Positions 50,739-59,412 of a DNA stretch of 64,000 bases are shown here, piece by piece. Made by a program: the position numbers and the translations under genes. The notes under the pieces are model-generated. The model saw only the letters and a list, made by a program, of their open reading frames with translations. It ran no database searches and was not told the DNA's origin. The stretch comes from Terriglobia bacterium. Its GTDB lineage: Bacteria > Acidobacteriota > Terriglobia > Terriglobales > Acidobacteriaceae. Each line of letters opens with the position of its first letter. Position 1 is the stretch's first letter. The stretch spans positions 124,001 to 188,000 of the forward strand of contig JAIQFO010000003.1 in the NCBI GenBank assembly GCA_020073215.1. The letters run 5' to 3'.

Positions 50739-52277
50739 ATGTATTCTGTGCTTTCTCTCGCACCCATAAATTGCAACAACAGGGGGAAAATCCCGTTGTC
50801 AAACTCAGGTTCTGCACCCAGGAACATACTGCTGGTCGATTCCGATGAAGCATTCGGTCAGGTATTAGAGCAGGTTTGGGGGAACGACTACGTCCTCCAG
50901 CAAGCGTCTTCCGTGAAGCAAGCCGTTGCGAGACTTGATGCCGAGACGCCTGACGCCATTCTGATCAATTTCGACCTTCCGCCGGAGCAGGCGGCACGCC
51001 AGGATTCTCACGAACTTCTGCACGCAGCCTCGGAGAAGGCCGTTCCCATACCCGTGATCGCGTACAGCTGGGATCGCCATGGGCAAAGCGCCCGTGAAGC
51101 CTTCTGGCAAGGAGCATTCGACATCCTCGAGCAGCCCCTCGATATCCAGCAACTGAAATTCGCTTTGGATCGAGCTTGCCGCCGGGTGGAGTTGGCGCGC
51201 GAACTTGCCGAAGCCCAGAGGCAATTGCGAACCAGTCGAATCGATGGGTTAGTGGGGAACAGCCGAGTCATGGAACGGGTCGACGACGTGGCCCGAAAAG
51301 TCGCAGAAGTTTTCACCACGGTTCTGATTACCGGCGAGAGCGGGACGGGGAAAGGGGTATTGGCAGAAGCGATTCATCGCCTGAGCCCGAGATCGAGCAA
51401 ACCGTTCGTGGCCTTCTCTGTTTGCTCGTTTCCGGATTCCCTTATTGAAGACGAACTGTTTGGCCATGAGAAGGGGGCCTTCACCGGGGCGGTGCAAGTC
51501 CGTCGCGGACGATTTGAAGAAGCCAACGGGGGAACGATCCTGATCGATGAAATCGGCGATTTGGCGCTTCCCTTGCAGACTAAGTTGTTGCGGGTGTTAC
51601 AGGAGCGCACGGTGGAGCGCCTGGGGTCGAATATGGCCCGGCCCGTCGACGTTCGCGTCATCTGCGCAACCAACCGCAACCTGGAAAAGATGGTGAAGGA
51701 AGGCACATTCCGGGAGGATCTGTATTTCCGGATCTCGGTGGTCAAGATCCCGATGCCGGCGCTGCGCGAGCGGAATGAAGATATTCCCATGCTGGCGGAA
51801 CATTTCCTGTATACGTTTGCCAGAGCGCATCGCAAGGCGGCGCGCACGTTTACACCCGCTTTCTTGAGCGCACTTTTACGGCATCCCTGGCCAGGAAATG
51901 TGCGCGAACTGCAGAACGTGATTGAACGCTGTGTGGTGCTGGCCAACGGCAACGAATGCCTGGGTATCGCCGACTTGCCGGAGGAACTGAAAGGGCTGAC
52001 GGTTTCGCAAGAGGTGCCGGTCGGTTCTTTCCATGAGTCGGTCCACAGCTTCAAGAGAGAGTTGGTACGGTCAGCCTTGCGAGTGCATGGCGGCAACAAG
52101 TCGAAAGCCGCCCAGGAACTGGGCATCAGCCGCTGTTACCTGCATCGCTTGTTGAACCAGTTGAAGCTGGCCGACGCGGAAACTATCGATGAGTCGTACC
52201 AACTGGCGGCGGAGGAAGAAACGAAGGAAATGCAATCGGAACCGCGGCGACTGGGCGCCGTCGCGCAGATTGCTTGA
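50739..52277 (+). CDS. Sigma-54-dependent transcriptional activator with degenerate receiver domain
   Basis: This 512-aa protein has an N-terminal receiver-like domain (about 28-145), a AAA+ domain and a Fis-type helix-turn-helix. The AAA+ domain has Walker A GESGTGKG (199-206), the sigma-54 contact loop GAFTGA (246-251), Walker B TILIDE and an R-finger region. The receiver keeps NILLVDSDEAF, but the phosphoacceptor position aligns with Asn 77 (ILINFDLP) and the usual Lys-Pro is Gln-Pro (132-133). It is followed by TadE/F/G-like genes, so it likely controls pilus genes. Start choices are GTG 50724, ATG 50739 or TTG 50796. Confidence 0.9.
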   Translation: MYSVLSLAPINCNNRGKIPLSNSGSAPRNILLVDSDEAFGQVLEQVWGNDYVLQQASSVKQAVARLDAETPDAILINFDLPPEQAARQDSHELLHAASEKAVPIPVIAYSWDRHGQSAREAFWQGAFDILEQPLDIQQLKFALDRACRRVELARELAEAQRQLRTSRIDGLVGNSRVMERVDDVARKVAEVFTTVLITGESGTGKGVLAEAIHRLSPRSSKPFVAFSVCSFPDSLIEDELFGHEKGAFTGAVQVRRGRFEEANGGTILIDEIGDLALPLQTKLLRVLQERTVERLGSNMARPVDVRVICATNRNLEKMVKEGTFREDLYFRISVVKIPMPALRERNEDIPMLAEHFLYTFARAHRKAARTFTPAFLSALLRHPWPGNVRELQNVIERCVVLANGNECLGIADLPEELKGLTVSQEVPVGSFHESVHSFKRELVRSALRVHGGNKSKAAQELGISRCYLHRLLNQLKLADAETIDESYQLAAEEETKEMQSEPRRLGAVAQIA

Positions 52278-52287
52278 GGTGGTCGCG

Positions 52288-52908
52288 ATGAACATTCGGA
52301 AAACTGCGTTGAGGCGTGGGCAGACGGGACAGAGCCTGGTAGAAACGGTCCTGATGTTGCCATTGCTGTTGCTGGTGCTGCTCAATGCGGTGAATTTTGG
52401 TTACTTCTATCTGGTAGCTCTGAATTTGACCTCCGCATCGAGAACCGGCGCATTGTACGCGATGATAGGCTCGTCGACTCCTGCCGGCACCGCCTTGCCG
52501 CCAGCGACCGGAACGTCGCCTTCAACGGCTAGTTATCTGACTTATCAGGACATGACGGGCGCGCTGAACGCGCCGGGGAGTGCGACAATCCAGATTTGTT
52601 CCGCTGGTCTCGGAGTTTCTGGCACTGGCTCTTCGCAAACCGCACAATGCCAGACTTGCACGAGTTCCGCAGCGGGTTCCGCATTCGCTTGCGGCGCAAC
52701 CGGGACCGGCAGCCCGGCACCCGACTCGGATCCAGAAGCGCCGGCATTCGTTTTGAATCGTGTGGACGTTACCTACGCGTTCACCCCGCTCATACCCGGA
52801 ACACCTTTTGGCTTAGCCCTACTTCCGCTTTCAGCCTGCACCGCGAGCGGTGCCACGGTAACTTGCACCTTTCACCGTCAAGTGTCCATGCGGGCGATGG
52901 GGAGCTGA
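52288..52908 (+). CDS. TadE/TadF-like minor pilin, copy 1
   Basis: This 206-aa protein starts with a basic segment and the TadE motif GQSLVETVLMLPLLLLVLLNAVNFGYFY, i.e. prepilin-like processing before Gly-Gln and a hydrophobic helix with the conserved Glu. The rest is an extracellular region with Cys residues (QICSAGLG, TAQCQTC, AFACGA) that may form disulfides. It follows the sigma-54 activator at 11 bases and precedes a second TadE-like gene. Confidence 0.85.
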   Translation: MNIRKTALRRGQTGQSLVETVLMLPLLLLVLLNAVNFGYFYLVALNLTSASRTGALYAMIGSSTPAGTALPPATGTSPSTASYLTYQDMTGALNAPGSATIQICSAGLGVSGTGSSQTAQCQTCTSSAAGSAFACGATGTGSPAPDSDPEAPAFVLNRVDVTYAFTPLIPGTPFGLALLPLSACTASGATVTCTFHRQVSMRAMGS

Positions 52909-52913
52909 AAACC

Positions 52914-53378
52914 ATGAATTTCTTAAGGCCAGCGCGGCGCGGGGAAACGGGACAAGCGCAAGTGGAGTTTGCCCTGGTCATCGTGTTTATTATGCTGCTG
53001 ATCGTGGGCTTCATTGAGGTCATCTTGATGATGCACACCTACAACGTAATCGCGGATGCCGCCAAGGAAGGGGTGCGGTATGCGATCGTCCATGGCGCCT
53101 GGAACACTGGGGGGTGTGGGCCCGCTTCGTGTGCAGCGATTACTGGGGCGCCTGGTACCGGGGTGGTTAAGACCTATGCCCAGTACTCGTTGCATGACAC
53201 TACCACGATGACGGTGGCGGTAGACTACAACCCCGGCGGGAACAATGGCGCGACCGCCTGCAATAAATCCCCCTGCCTGGTTCGCGTAACTGTCAGCTAT
53301 CCTTACCAACCTGTTTTTGGTTTGGGATGGCCCACGGTGACCGTACATGCGGCGGCCGAGGGACGGATCATTTTTTGA
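52914..53378 (+). CDS. TadE-like minor pilin, copy 2
   Basis: This 154-aa protein has GETGQAQVEFALVIVFIMLLIVGFIEVILMMHTYNVIADAAKEGVRYA, the TadE pattern, and an extracellular part with paired Cys (GGCGPASCAA; TACNKSPCLV). The ATG at 52914 follows GGGGAG. It ends inside a 17-base tandem duplication that includes its stop codon. Confidence 0.88.
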   Translation: MNFLRPARRGETGQAQVEFALVIVFIMLLIVGFIEVILMMHTYNVIADAAKEGVRYAIVHGAWNTGGCGPASCAAITGAPGTGVVKTYAQYSLHDTTTMTVAVDYNPGGNNGATACNKSPCLVRVTVSYPYQPVFGLGWPTVTVHAAAEGRIIF

Positions 53379-53406
53379 CCAGAGACGGGTTTTGACCAGA
53401 GACGGG
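53373..53406. repeat. 17-base tandem duplication at the end of the second TadE-like gene
   Basis: TTTTGACCAGAGACGGG occurs twice in a row (53373-53389 and 53390-53406). The first copy holds the gene's stop codon and the second supplies part of the TadG ribosome site GGGAGGA. Confidence 0.9.
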
Positions 53407-53418
53407 AGGAACACAATT

Positions 53419-55137
53419 ATGACAAGCCATCGCCGGGGCAAGCGAAGCCGCAAGCCGGATGAAGCCGGCCAGGCCATTGTGTTTGTTGTGCTTGTGTTGA
53501 GTCTGGTTCTGCTGGGAGCGGTCGCTTTCTCGGTAGATATGGGGAACCTGTGGTTCCACCGCCAGACGGCGCAGGGTGTTGCTGACGCCTCCTGCACCGC
53601 GGCTGCTATGGACATGCTGTCTACCGCAACCGGCGGCGGCGCGGCAGGCGGCTTCACCGCCGGCACACCTTTTTCCTGCTCAAGTTCGCCCACGGCGGCG
53701 CCCTGCGCTTATGCGGCCAAGAATATGGGCTATGCCCCGTCGTCGCTCACCGCGGGAACGCCAGGCTACGACGTTGCCTTCACGTTTCCCCCGACGGTTG
53801 CCGGGGTGCCCGGCTCAGGTGGGACGCCTCCGCCTTCGGTATTCTGCGATACCAGTGTGTTCGCAACCTGTTACGTCCAGGCCAACGTGGATGATCGAGT
53901 TCAGCTCTACTTTGCCGGATTGCTATCGGGTTCTCGAACCACCGATGTGGGCGCACAAGCTACGTGCGGCGTTGTTCTCGCGAATTCGCCAATCCCGATG
54001 CTAATTCTTAATCCAACTTTGCCGAGCACTCTTAATCTGGGCGGAACGGGAAACCAACCAAAAATTACGATCTCCGGCGGACCGCAGAGGAGCATTCAAG
54101 TAAACTCATCCAATGCCACAGCTTTTTCCTCTAACGGAAACCCGATTGTAGATCTCCACCTAGGCGGCCCTAATAACACAGGTAGCGATATAGGGGTAAC
54201 CGCTAACGAATCGCTGGGAACTTCCGGAATTGTATACCGCCCAGGCTCAACGGGTCAGTGGCTCGACCCCACAAGCCGCATATCCGACCCCTTCGCCCTA
54301 CTGCCGGTGCCACTAAAGCCGGCCGACGGGGCGGTGTCCTCTGTTGCGGAGAACATCGACGGCTGCCCGGCTGGAAGTGGAGGATGTTATGAATACACGC
54401 CAGGGTACTACAGCGGCGGAATATGCGTTGGAAAGGGTGGGTGCCCCTTGAAGATCCACACTACTGCCCTTTTCGTTCCGGGCTTATATTACCTCGATGG
54501 GGATTTCAGTGCTGATTCACTCTCCTGCTTGCGTCCAAGTACGCAAGCCGGAGACCTCAGCGGCGGGACGATTTTCTACTTCAACACCCACACTCTTGCT
54601 ATAGCGGCGAACTCGGGCGGCAGTTGCCCTGCTCCAATCAGTACTACCGCTTCAAGCGGCACAGGCCAGTTGCAATTTGGCGTGAAGTGCACCGCGGTCT
54701 CGGAGGTCCCGGCCAACCTTCCCGCAACTCTCACCGGAAATTTGCTTATGGGCCCCTGTACCGGCCCATACGGCGACCCGCTGCTGACAGGTGACCCCAT
54801 CGGGGAACAACACGGGATCCTGTTCTTCGAGAATCGCTCCGCAAATCTGGCGGCCGCAGGCGACCAGCCGGCTTGGGGCGGAGGTGGTAGTGCCGCGGCC
54901 CTGGGCTCAATGTATTTCCACTACTGTAATTCGCCCGACGGCGCTGGTTTGGGAACTAACTGCCCCACATCTGCTTATACGGATAATATAACGCTTCAGG
55001 GCACCCCAGGGTCGACCTCCTATGTTGTTGGGGATATAGTCACGGATATGCTAGGACTCGGCGGGACTCCTTCGATTGTCATGGATTTAAACCCGAACGC
55101 CTTGTATTACGTACTGAAGGCGTCACTTTTGCAATGA
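53419..55137 (+). CDS. TadG-like pilus-associated protein
   Basis: This 572-aa protein has the Tad-family N-terminus DEAGQAIVFVVLVLSLVLLGAVAFSVDMGNLWFHRQTAQGVADASC, i.e. one membrane helix with the conserved Asp and Ala-Asp-Ala-like region. A long extracellular part follows, rich in Gly, Thr and Ser with repeated Cys. The 54.0-55.1 kb part looks less GC-rich than its neighbours. The ATG at 53419 follows GGGAGGA. TadG proteins act with TadE/F in pilus function, but this one lacks a recognised vWA domain. Confidence 0.82.
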   Translation: MTSHRRGKRSRKPDEAGQAIVFVVLVLSLVLLGAVAFSVDMGNLWFHRQTAQGVADASCTAAAMDMLSTATGGGAAGGFTAGTPFSCSSSPTAAPCAYAAKNMGYAPSSLTAGTPGYDVAFTFPPTVAGVPGSGGTPPPSVFCDTSVFATCYVQANVDDRVQLYFAGLLSGSRTTDVGAQATCGVVLANSPIPMLILNPTLPSTLNLGGTGNQPKITISGGPQRSIQVNSSNATAFSSNGNPIVDLHLGGPNNTGSDIGVTANESLGTSGIVYRPGSTGQWLDPTSRISDPFALLPVPLKPADGAVSSVAENIDGCPAGSGGCYEYTPGYYSGGICVGKGGCPLKIHTTALFVPGLYYLDGDFSADSLSCLRPSTQAGDLSGGTIFYFNTHTLAIAANSGGSCPAPISTTASSGTGQLQFGVKCTAVSEVPANLPATLTGNLLMGPCTGPYGDPLLTGDPIGEQHGILFFENRSANLAAAGDQPAWGGGGSAAALGSMYFHYCNSPDGAGLGTNCPTSAYTDNITLQGTPGSTSYVVGDIVTDMLGLGGTPSIVMDLNPNALYYVLKASLLQ

Positions 55138-55200
55138 ATGAATCCGATGCGAACTAAACGGCGTGCCCGGCAGAAACGATGGCAGGTGAGTCCCGCGTAG

Positions 55201-55407
55201 ATGCAAACGGCAATGGCTCCAACGACCCAAAGGGTTGAGTTCAGGATGACACCATCTCCGCTGGATGTTGAAAACCCAATTGAAGTTGCTCTCATCCGGC
55301 TGATGCAGGGGCAGTACCAAGGCATTCACGATTCTGAAGGCGTCGCACCTGGAATGAGTTCAGCGATTCATCATATCGGCTTCGGGAGCGGGGTGAGCGC
55401 GCGATGA
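55201..55407 (+). CDS. Possible 68-aa protein coupled to the TonB-like gene
   Basis: The frame starts at an ATG and ends with a four-base ATGA overlap on the next gene, suggesting coupling. The middle reads MTPSPLDVENPIEVALIRLM and is protein-like. No family is recognised and no good ribosome site precedes it. It may instead be chance. Confidence 0.35.
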   Translation: MQTAMAPTTQRVEFRMTPSPLDVENPIEVALIRLMQGQYQGIHDSEGVAPGMSSAIHHIGFGSGVSAR

Positions 55408-57134
55408 CTCCTGTTCTCGAGCAAGCGCCGCCGAGGCGGAATATTGTGTTGGTGCGGCGCGAGGCGCCGTCGCTGACGCTTCGCGAAATCGGCTATGGTT
55501 ATCGTCCCGGACGCAGCCTTGGGCTTTCGATTCTCGCTCACTCACTGGTCTTACTCGCAATTGTGTTCTTTGGGCGTTACGTGGTTCTTCAGCCAACCAT
55601 CGTAGTGAATCCGCAATTAGAGTTGAGCCGGGCCCACGACATCCTGGTTCTGCCTACGCTCGGGGGTGGAAGCGAGGGCAGCGGTCGAACCGGCGGCGAA
55701 AAAGGAAGCGCGGAGAAGGCTTCGTCGGGATTGCGGGCTCGCAGCCAGCGGGGCTTTGCGTATCCGGGGCCGCAACCGCTGGTTTCAAATCCGGCGGGGG
55801 CTACGCTTGGAATTCAGACCATCCTTCAGCCTTCGCTGGAAAATCTTCCGCGCACGCGGCGTTATCTGCCCTTGCCCAATATCGTCCAACCACCGTCTTC
55901 CACGGCATCGGAACTGGGTCATGCGAAAGCGGCGCTGGTGGTGAAGGCCGAAAAGCAGTCTTATCCTCAACCTGCCGAAAGACCCATTGCCGCGCCGAAG
56001 ATCACGCTGCCCGTCGTTGCTCACGGCAAGATCGCCAACCTGGTCGAAACGAAGCCGGAGTTGCCGCAGCGAGCGGCGCCGGACCCGGTGGATGCGTCTG
56101 AAGTACCCGGCGTGCGAAACAATCAAGCAGGGTTGCTGGTGCTGAATGCCGTTGCTCCTCCTCCCGATGTATCCGGAAAAATTCCGCGGCTGGAAGCGCG
56201 ATCGCTGTTTGCGGTTGCTCCGGGGGAAACCACGATCATCGCGGCTCCAGGCGCTGGCACCAAAGCTGGCGGAATGTCCCCGATGGCGGCAGGCACCGGC
56301 AGCCCCGCCGACAATCCCACCGGCGACACGCTGGCGGAGAGCCCGGCCGGGGGTGGGAGCACGAATCCCAGTACGAATCAAGGACGGGTAGCATCGGGCG
56401 CCGGGAACGGCGGCCGCTACGGCAGCGGGCAAGGCAGTGGTGTGAATTCCGATAGTAACGCGAGCGGCACCGGGCGGGGCTCGAGTTCAAGTCCCGGGGT
56501 GGGAACTGGATCCGCAACCGGCCACGGTAGCGGCGCCGGCGCCGGCAGCGCACCGGGCGGAGGCGGGTTCCCCGGCATCTCGATTCAGGGAGGCCGATAC
56601 GGTAACGGCAATACCGGCAGCATGATGTCGAAGGCCGAGCCTCGCCGTCCGACCACCTACAACATGAATATTGTCGCCACCGCCAGCAGCGGCGGCGGGC
56701 TTCCCGACCTTGGAGTGTTTCACAATGAAAAGGTCTATACCGTTTTCCTCGACATGAGGGCGACGGATGAAGACCACGCTCCTTCCTGGATTCTGCAGTA
56801 CGCGGTCCAGCAACCACCGCCTGGTGATCCGGATGCAAATGGCCGGACACGAATTAACGGAGCCCCGACGCCACCTTATGCCATGCTCAAGGAAATTCCG
56901 GAATTCACGCCCGAGCTTCTGCGCAAGTATTCGCATAAGATGATCCTCGCCTCGGCGGTCATGAATACCTCGGGGAAACTCGAGCAGGTCTCGATTCCAC
57001 AGAACTCTGAAGACGCGGTGGTGGGGCCACTGCTCTCAGCCCTGAGCCATTGGCTGTTCCAGCCCGCGCAGATTGACGGCCAGCCCGTTGCACTGAAAGT
57101 CCTGTTGGGCATTCGTTTTTCAGTGCCGCGCTGA
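55404..57134 (+). CDS. TonB-like energy transducer with long Gly/Ser-rich linker
   Basis: This 576-aa protein has one membrane helix near 38-57 (SLGLSILAHSLVLLAIVFFG). A Pro-containing periplasmic region follows, then a low-complexity Gly/Ser/Ala linker of over 100 residues (RYGSGQGSGVNSDSNASGTG). The folded C-terminus (ILASAVMNTSGKLEQVSIPQ, SALSHWLFQPAQIDGQPVAL) resembles TonB_C with the VSIPQ...W-FQPA pattern. It probably couples to an outer-membrane receptor or to the pilus secretin. The linker is expected to span the periplasm. Confidence 0.75.
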   Translation: MTPVLEQAPPRRNIVLVRREAPSLTLREIGYGYRPGRSLGLSILAHSLVLLAIVFFGRYVVLQPTIVVNPQLELSRAHDILVLPTLGGGSEGSGRTGGEKGSAEKASSGLRARSQRGFAYPGPQPLVSNPAGATLGIQTILQPSLENLPRTRRYLPLPNIVQPPSSTASELGHAKAALVVKAEKQSYPQPAERPIAAPKITLPVVAHGKIANLVETKPELPQRAAPDPVDASEVPGVRNNQAGLLVLNAVAPPPDVSGKIPRLEARSLFAVAPGETTIIAAPGAGTKAGGMSPMAAGTGSPADNPTGDTLAESPAGGGSTNPSTNQGRVASGAGNGGRYGSGQGSGVNSDSNASGTGRGSSSSPGVGTGSATGHGSGAGAGSAPGGGGFPGISIQGGRYGNGNTGSMMSKAEPRRPTTYNMNIVATASSGGGLPDLGVFHNEKVYTVFLDMRATDEDHAPSWILQYAVQQPPPGDPDANGRTRINGAPTPPYAMLKEIPEFTPELLRKYSHKMILASAVMNTSGKLEQVSIPQNSEDAVVGPLLSALSHWLFQPAQIDGQPVALKVLLGIRFSVPR

Positions 57135-57154
57135 AGAGTCGTAGCTTCTCTTTC

Positions 57155-57233
57155 GCCCCTTCGGGGCTTGCTCAATTTTCACTTGGCACCCACGGCTTGC
57201 GCCGTGGGCTGCATTCTTACGCCGCTTCGCGGC
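57155..57233. repeat. REP-like triple-hairpin element
   Basis: Three perfect small palindromes follow one another: GCCCC-TTC-GGGGC (57155-57167), CCCACGGC-TTGC-GCCGTGGG (57189-57208) and GCCGC-TTC-GCGGC (57221-57233). The position between convergent genes and the set of short loops are typical of interspersed palindromic repeats I have seen in acidobacterial genomes. It may also act as a two-way terminator. Confidence 0.75.
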
Positions 57234-57267
57234 TGGGAACCGGGCTGGCACTCCACAGACTCTGAAG

Positions 57268-58797
57268 TCATACAGCGATTGAAGCGGGCTCGGGGGACGA
57301 TATCCTGGCAACGGTTCCCTTCCGGGCATTGGAAGGAACCGTGTGATTTCCACGAACTGCGGATTGGCCGGCAATTCTCCAGAGATACATGGCTGCGTAC
57401 GCGCGCCACGGCCTCCAGGCTTCGGCTTGGCGCTCTAGCGCGCGAGAACTGCTTAAGGCCATGGCGCGCAAGAGGCCGAGGTCACTGGAGGGGAATGCAT
57501 CAGGCTCCCGGAGCGCTCGCATCGCTACATACTGCGCCGTCCATTTCCCAATGCCGGGAATTTCACACAGCCGGTTCAGAAATACGTCGGAGTCAACTAC
57601 TCCCTCAAAGTCGATCATGCCGCTGCAGACGGCGCGGGCTAGAGCGCGAATGGTTTCGGCTCGTGCTCCGGTCAGGCCGATGTCGCCGAGTTTGGCATCC
57701 GCGAGAACCTCAGGCGTGGGAAAAAGATGAGTGAGGCCGCTCGCTCCGGAGAAGGGCTTGCCGAACCTGCTCGCTATGCGGCCGGCCAGCGCGGTCGCGC
57801 CCTTGACGGTAATTTGCTGGCCTAGAATCGCGCGCGTCGCCAGCTCGAAACCATTCCAGCAGCCGGGTACGCGGAGGCCCGGATCGGCTTTCACTCGGCC
57901 CTCCAGCGCTGGATCGTTTCTGAGAGTTTGCACGATGGCAGCCCAATCGGCACTCAGATCAAACATGGCACGGATGCGCTCGATAATGAAGAAGAGGGAG
58001 TGGGGATCGCCAAATTGAATTCGCACCCGCAGCGCATCTCGCCCTTCGTCCGGGGAAACTTCAAAATAGCCGTTGCGGCCCTTCCAGGAAATGGAACGCC
58101 GATACGTGCCCTGCTCGACCACTTCCACTCCCGGCGTGGCGCGCGGCGCCAGAAATGCCAACATACCCGGCCAGTGATACGGTGGCCGGAAGTGCAGGCG
58201 GAAAAGGTATTGATTGCCGGGCTGGATTTCGGTTTGCCGCGCCAGGCGCCGGATTTGCGTGGGAGTTCGGTGATAGACGTTGCGGATGCCCGCGTTGAAG
58301 CGCCGAACGCAACCGAATCCGGAAGCGAGAGCAACCTGGCTCATGAGCAGACTGGTTTCGTCGATGAGCTTCTTCGCGAAGTGCAGACGGCGCGTCTGCG
58401 CGACCGCCATGGGAGTTGCCCCCAAGTGTTTTAAGAACAAGCGACGAAGGTGCCGCGAACCAACTCCCAGTCGTTCCGCCAGGACTTCTACTCCACCATC
58501 CTCGAGACCGCTCTCACCAATCAGCCGCAGAGCTCTGGAAACCGTGTTTGACGTTCCCAGCCATGCCGGAGTTCCGGGCGAACACTCGGGACGGCAACGC
58601 AGACATGGGCGAAAGCCCGCTTCCGCCGCCGCGGCGGCACTCGGGAAATAGCGGCAGTTCTTTTCCTTCGCAGTTGGCGCAGGGCAAATCGGACGGCAGT
58701 AAACCCGGCTTCCGATCACGCCGATAAAGAACTTGCCGTCGAAGCGCGCATCCCGCGAGAGGCGCGCTCGGGAACAGACCTGCCAGTCGAGATTCAT
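57268..58797 (-). CDS. Fused Ada-type metal-binding/AraC domain and AlkA-type DNA-3-methyladenine glycosylase
   Basis: This 509-aa protein has an N-terminal Ada Zn module with four Cys at 34, 38, 65 and 68 (YCRPICPA, FRPCLRCRPE), then an AraC-type helix-turn-helix (LAERLGVGSRHLRRLFLKHLG, then VALASGFGCVRRFNAGIRNVY). The AlkA N-terminal domain (YFEVSPDEGRDALRVRIQF) and the helix-hairpin-helix GPD glycosylase (ELATRAILGQQITVKGA, LCEIPGIGKWTAQYVAMRAL, then DLGLLRA with the catalytic Asp) follow. It excises alkylated bases and probably senses methyl-phosphotriesters to switch on its own gene. ATG at 58797. Confidence 0.92.
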   Translation of the reverse strand: MNLDWQVCSRARLSRDARFDGKFFIGVIGSRVYCRPICPAPTAKEKNCRYFPSAAAAAEAGFRPCLRCRPECSPGTPAWLGTSNTVSRALRLIGESGLEDGGVEVLAERLGVGSRHLRRLFLKHLGATPMAVAQTRRLHFAKKLIDETSLLMSQVALASGFGCVRRFNAGIRNVYHRTPTQIRRLARQTEIQPGNQYLFRLHFRPPYHWPGMLAFLAPRATPGVEVVEQGTYRRSISWKGRNGYFEVSPDEGRDALRVRIQFGDPHSLFFIIERIRAMFDLSADWAAIVQTLRNDPALEGRVKADPGLRVPGCWNGFELATRAILGQQITVKGATALAGRIASRFGKPFSGASGLTHLFPTPEVLADAKLGDIGLTGARAETIRALARAVCSGMIDFEGVVDSDVFLNRLCEIPGIGKWTAQYVAMRALREPDAFPSSDLGLLRAMALSSSRALERQAEAWRPWRAYAAMYLWRIAGQSAVRGNHTVPSNARKGTVARISSPEPASIAV

Positions 58798-59001
58798 ATC
58801 GTCTTCTTTCGCGAACCGATGTTCGCGAACCTCTGTTAGCGAACCCATGATACTCGACGGCACCGAATCGGCTGGACGTTTTCGGACGGCACTTCGAACT
58901 GGCCGGCGATATTGGTATTAAGGTCCGCAAACGTCCAATCGGTTGGCATCCATTTCGCTAGGGTCGGAATTGCGCCGGATCGCTTCTCTCTTTCAGTAGC
59001 T

Positions 59002-59283
59002 ATGACACCTCGTGTTCGCCATTGCGTCGAGTGTCCAAAGTGCCTTACCCGGTATCTGGTTGGTTTCAGTCCATACCGTAACGGGTCGTACCTGCTGCCT
59101 GTTGCCGAAGGATTCTGGGAAGAATGGATCTTGTACTGTTCCTGCGGCCGGCCGCCGATTTCCAGTCGATGGAGTTGGAACGAGTTGAGGTTATATTTCG
59201 TCTCGAAGCAAGCTCACGAGCGTGGCTTCGGCTCACCCGAAGAAATCGCGGTGTTGCGCGGAAACTTTCGCCGTTCGGGTTAG
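59002..59283 (+). CDS. Conserved small Cys-rich protein, likely zinc-ribbon-like
   Basis: This 93-aa protein reads MTPRVRHCVECPKCLTRYLV then GFSPYRNGSYLLPVAEGF, and later ILYCSCGRPPISSRWSWNEL. The Cys pairs C11-x2-C14 and C46-x-C48 look like a zinc knuckle. I recall near-identical openings in many Acidobacteria proteins of unknown role. The ATG at 59002 is chosen because the frame further upstream is not conserved in composition. It has no operon partner. Confidence 0.75.
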   Translation: MTPRVRHCVECPKCLTRYLVGFSPYRNGSYLLPVAEGFWEEWILYCSCGRPPISSRWSWNELRLYFVSKQAHERGFGSPEEIAVLRGNFRRSG

Positions 59284-59314
59284 GAACCCGTGGTGAAAAG
59301 AAGGTTCGTATCAA

Positions 59315-59398
59315 GGCATCGCTTTAGCGATGCCGTAAGAGCTGCGTTATGAATGCGCCTTTAGGCGCTGGCCCTCGACGTCTGAGTCTTACCAGACG
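59315..59398. repeat. REP-like element with three hairpins, two with TTTA loops
   Basis: GGCATCGC-TTTA-GCGATGCC (59315-59334) and GCGCC-TTTA-GGCGC (59355-59368) are perfect, and CGTCTG/CAGACG (59379-59398) is a third stem. The shared TTTA loop suggests one origin. It lies between the convergent Cys-rich gene and the MscS-related gene. Confidence 0.75.
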
Positions 59399-59412
59399 AC
59401 AGGATGGCGCGC

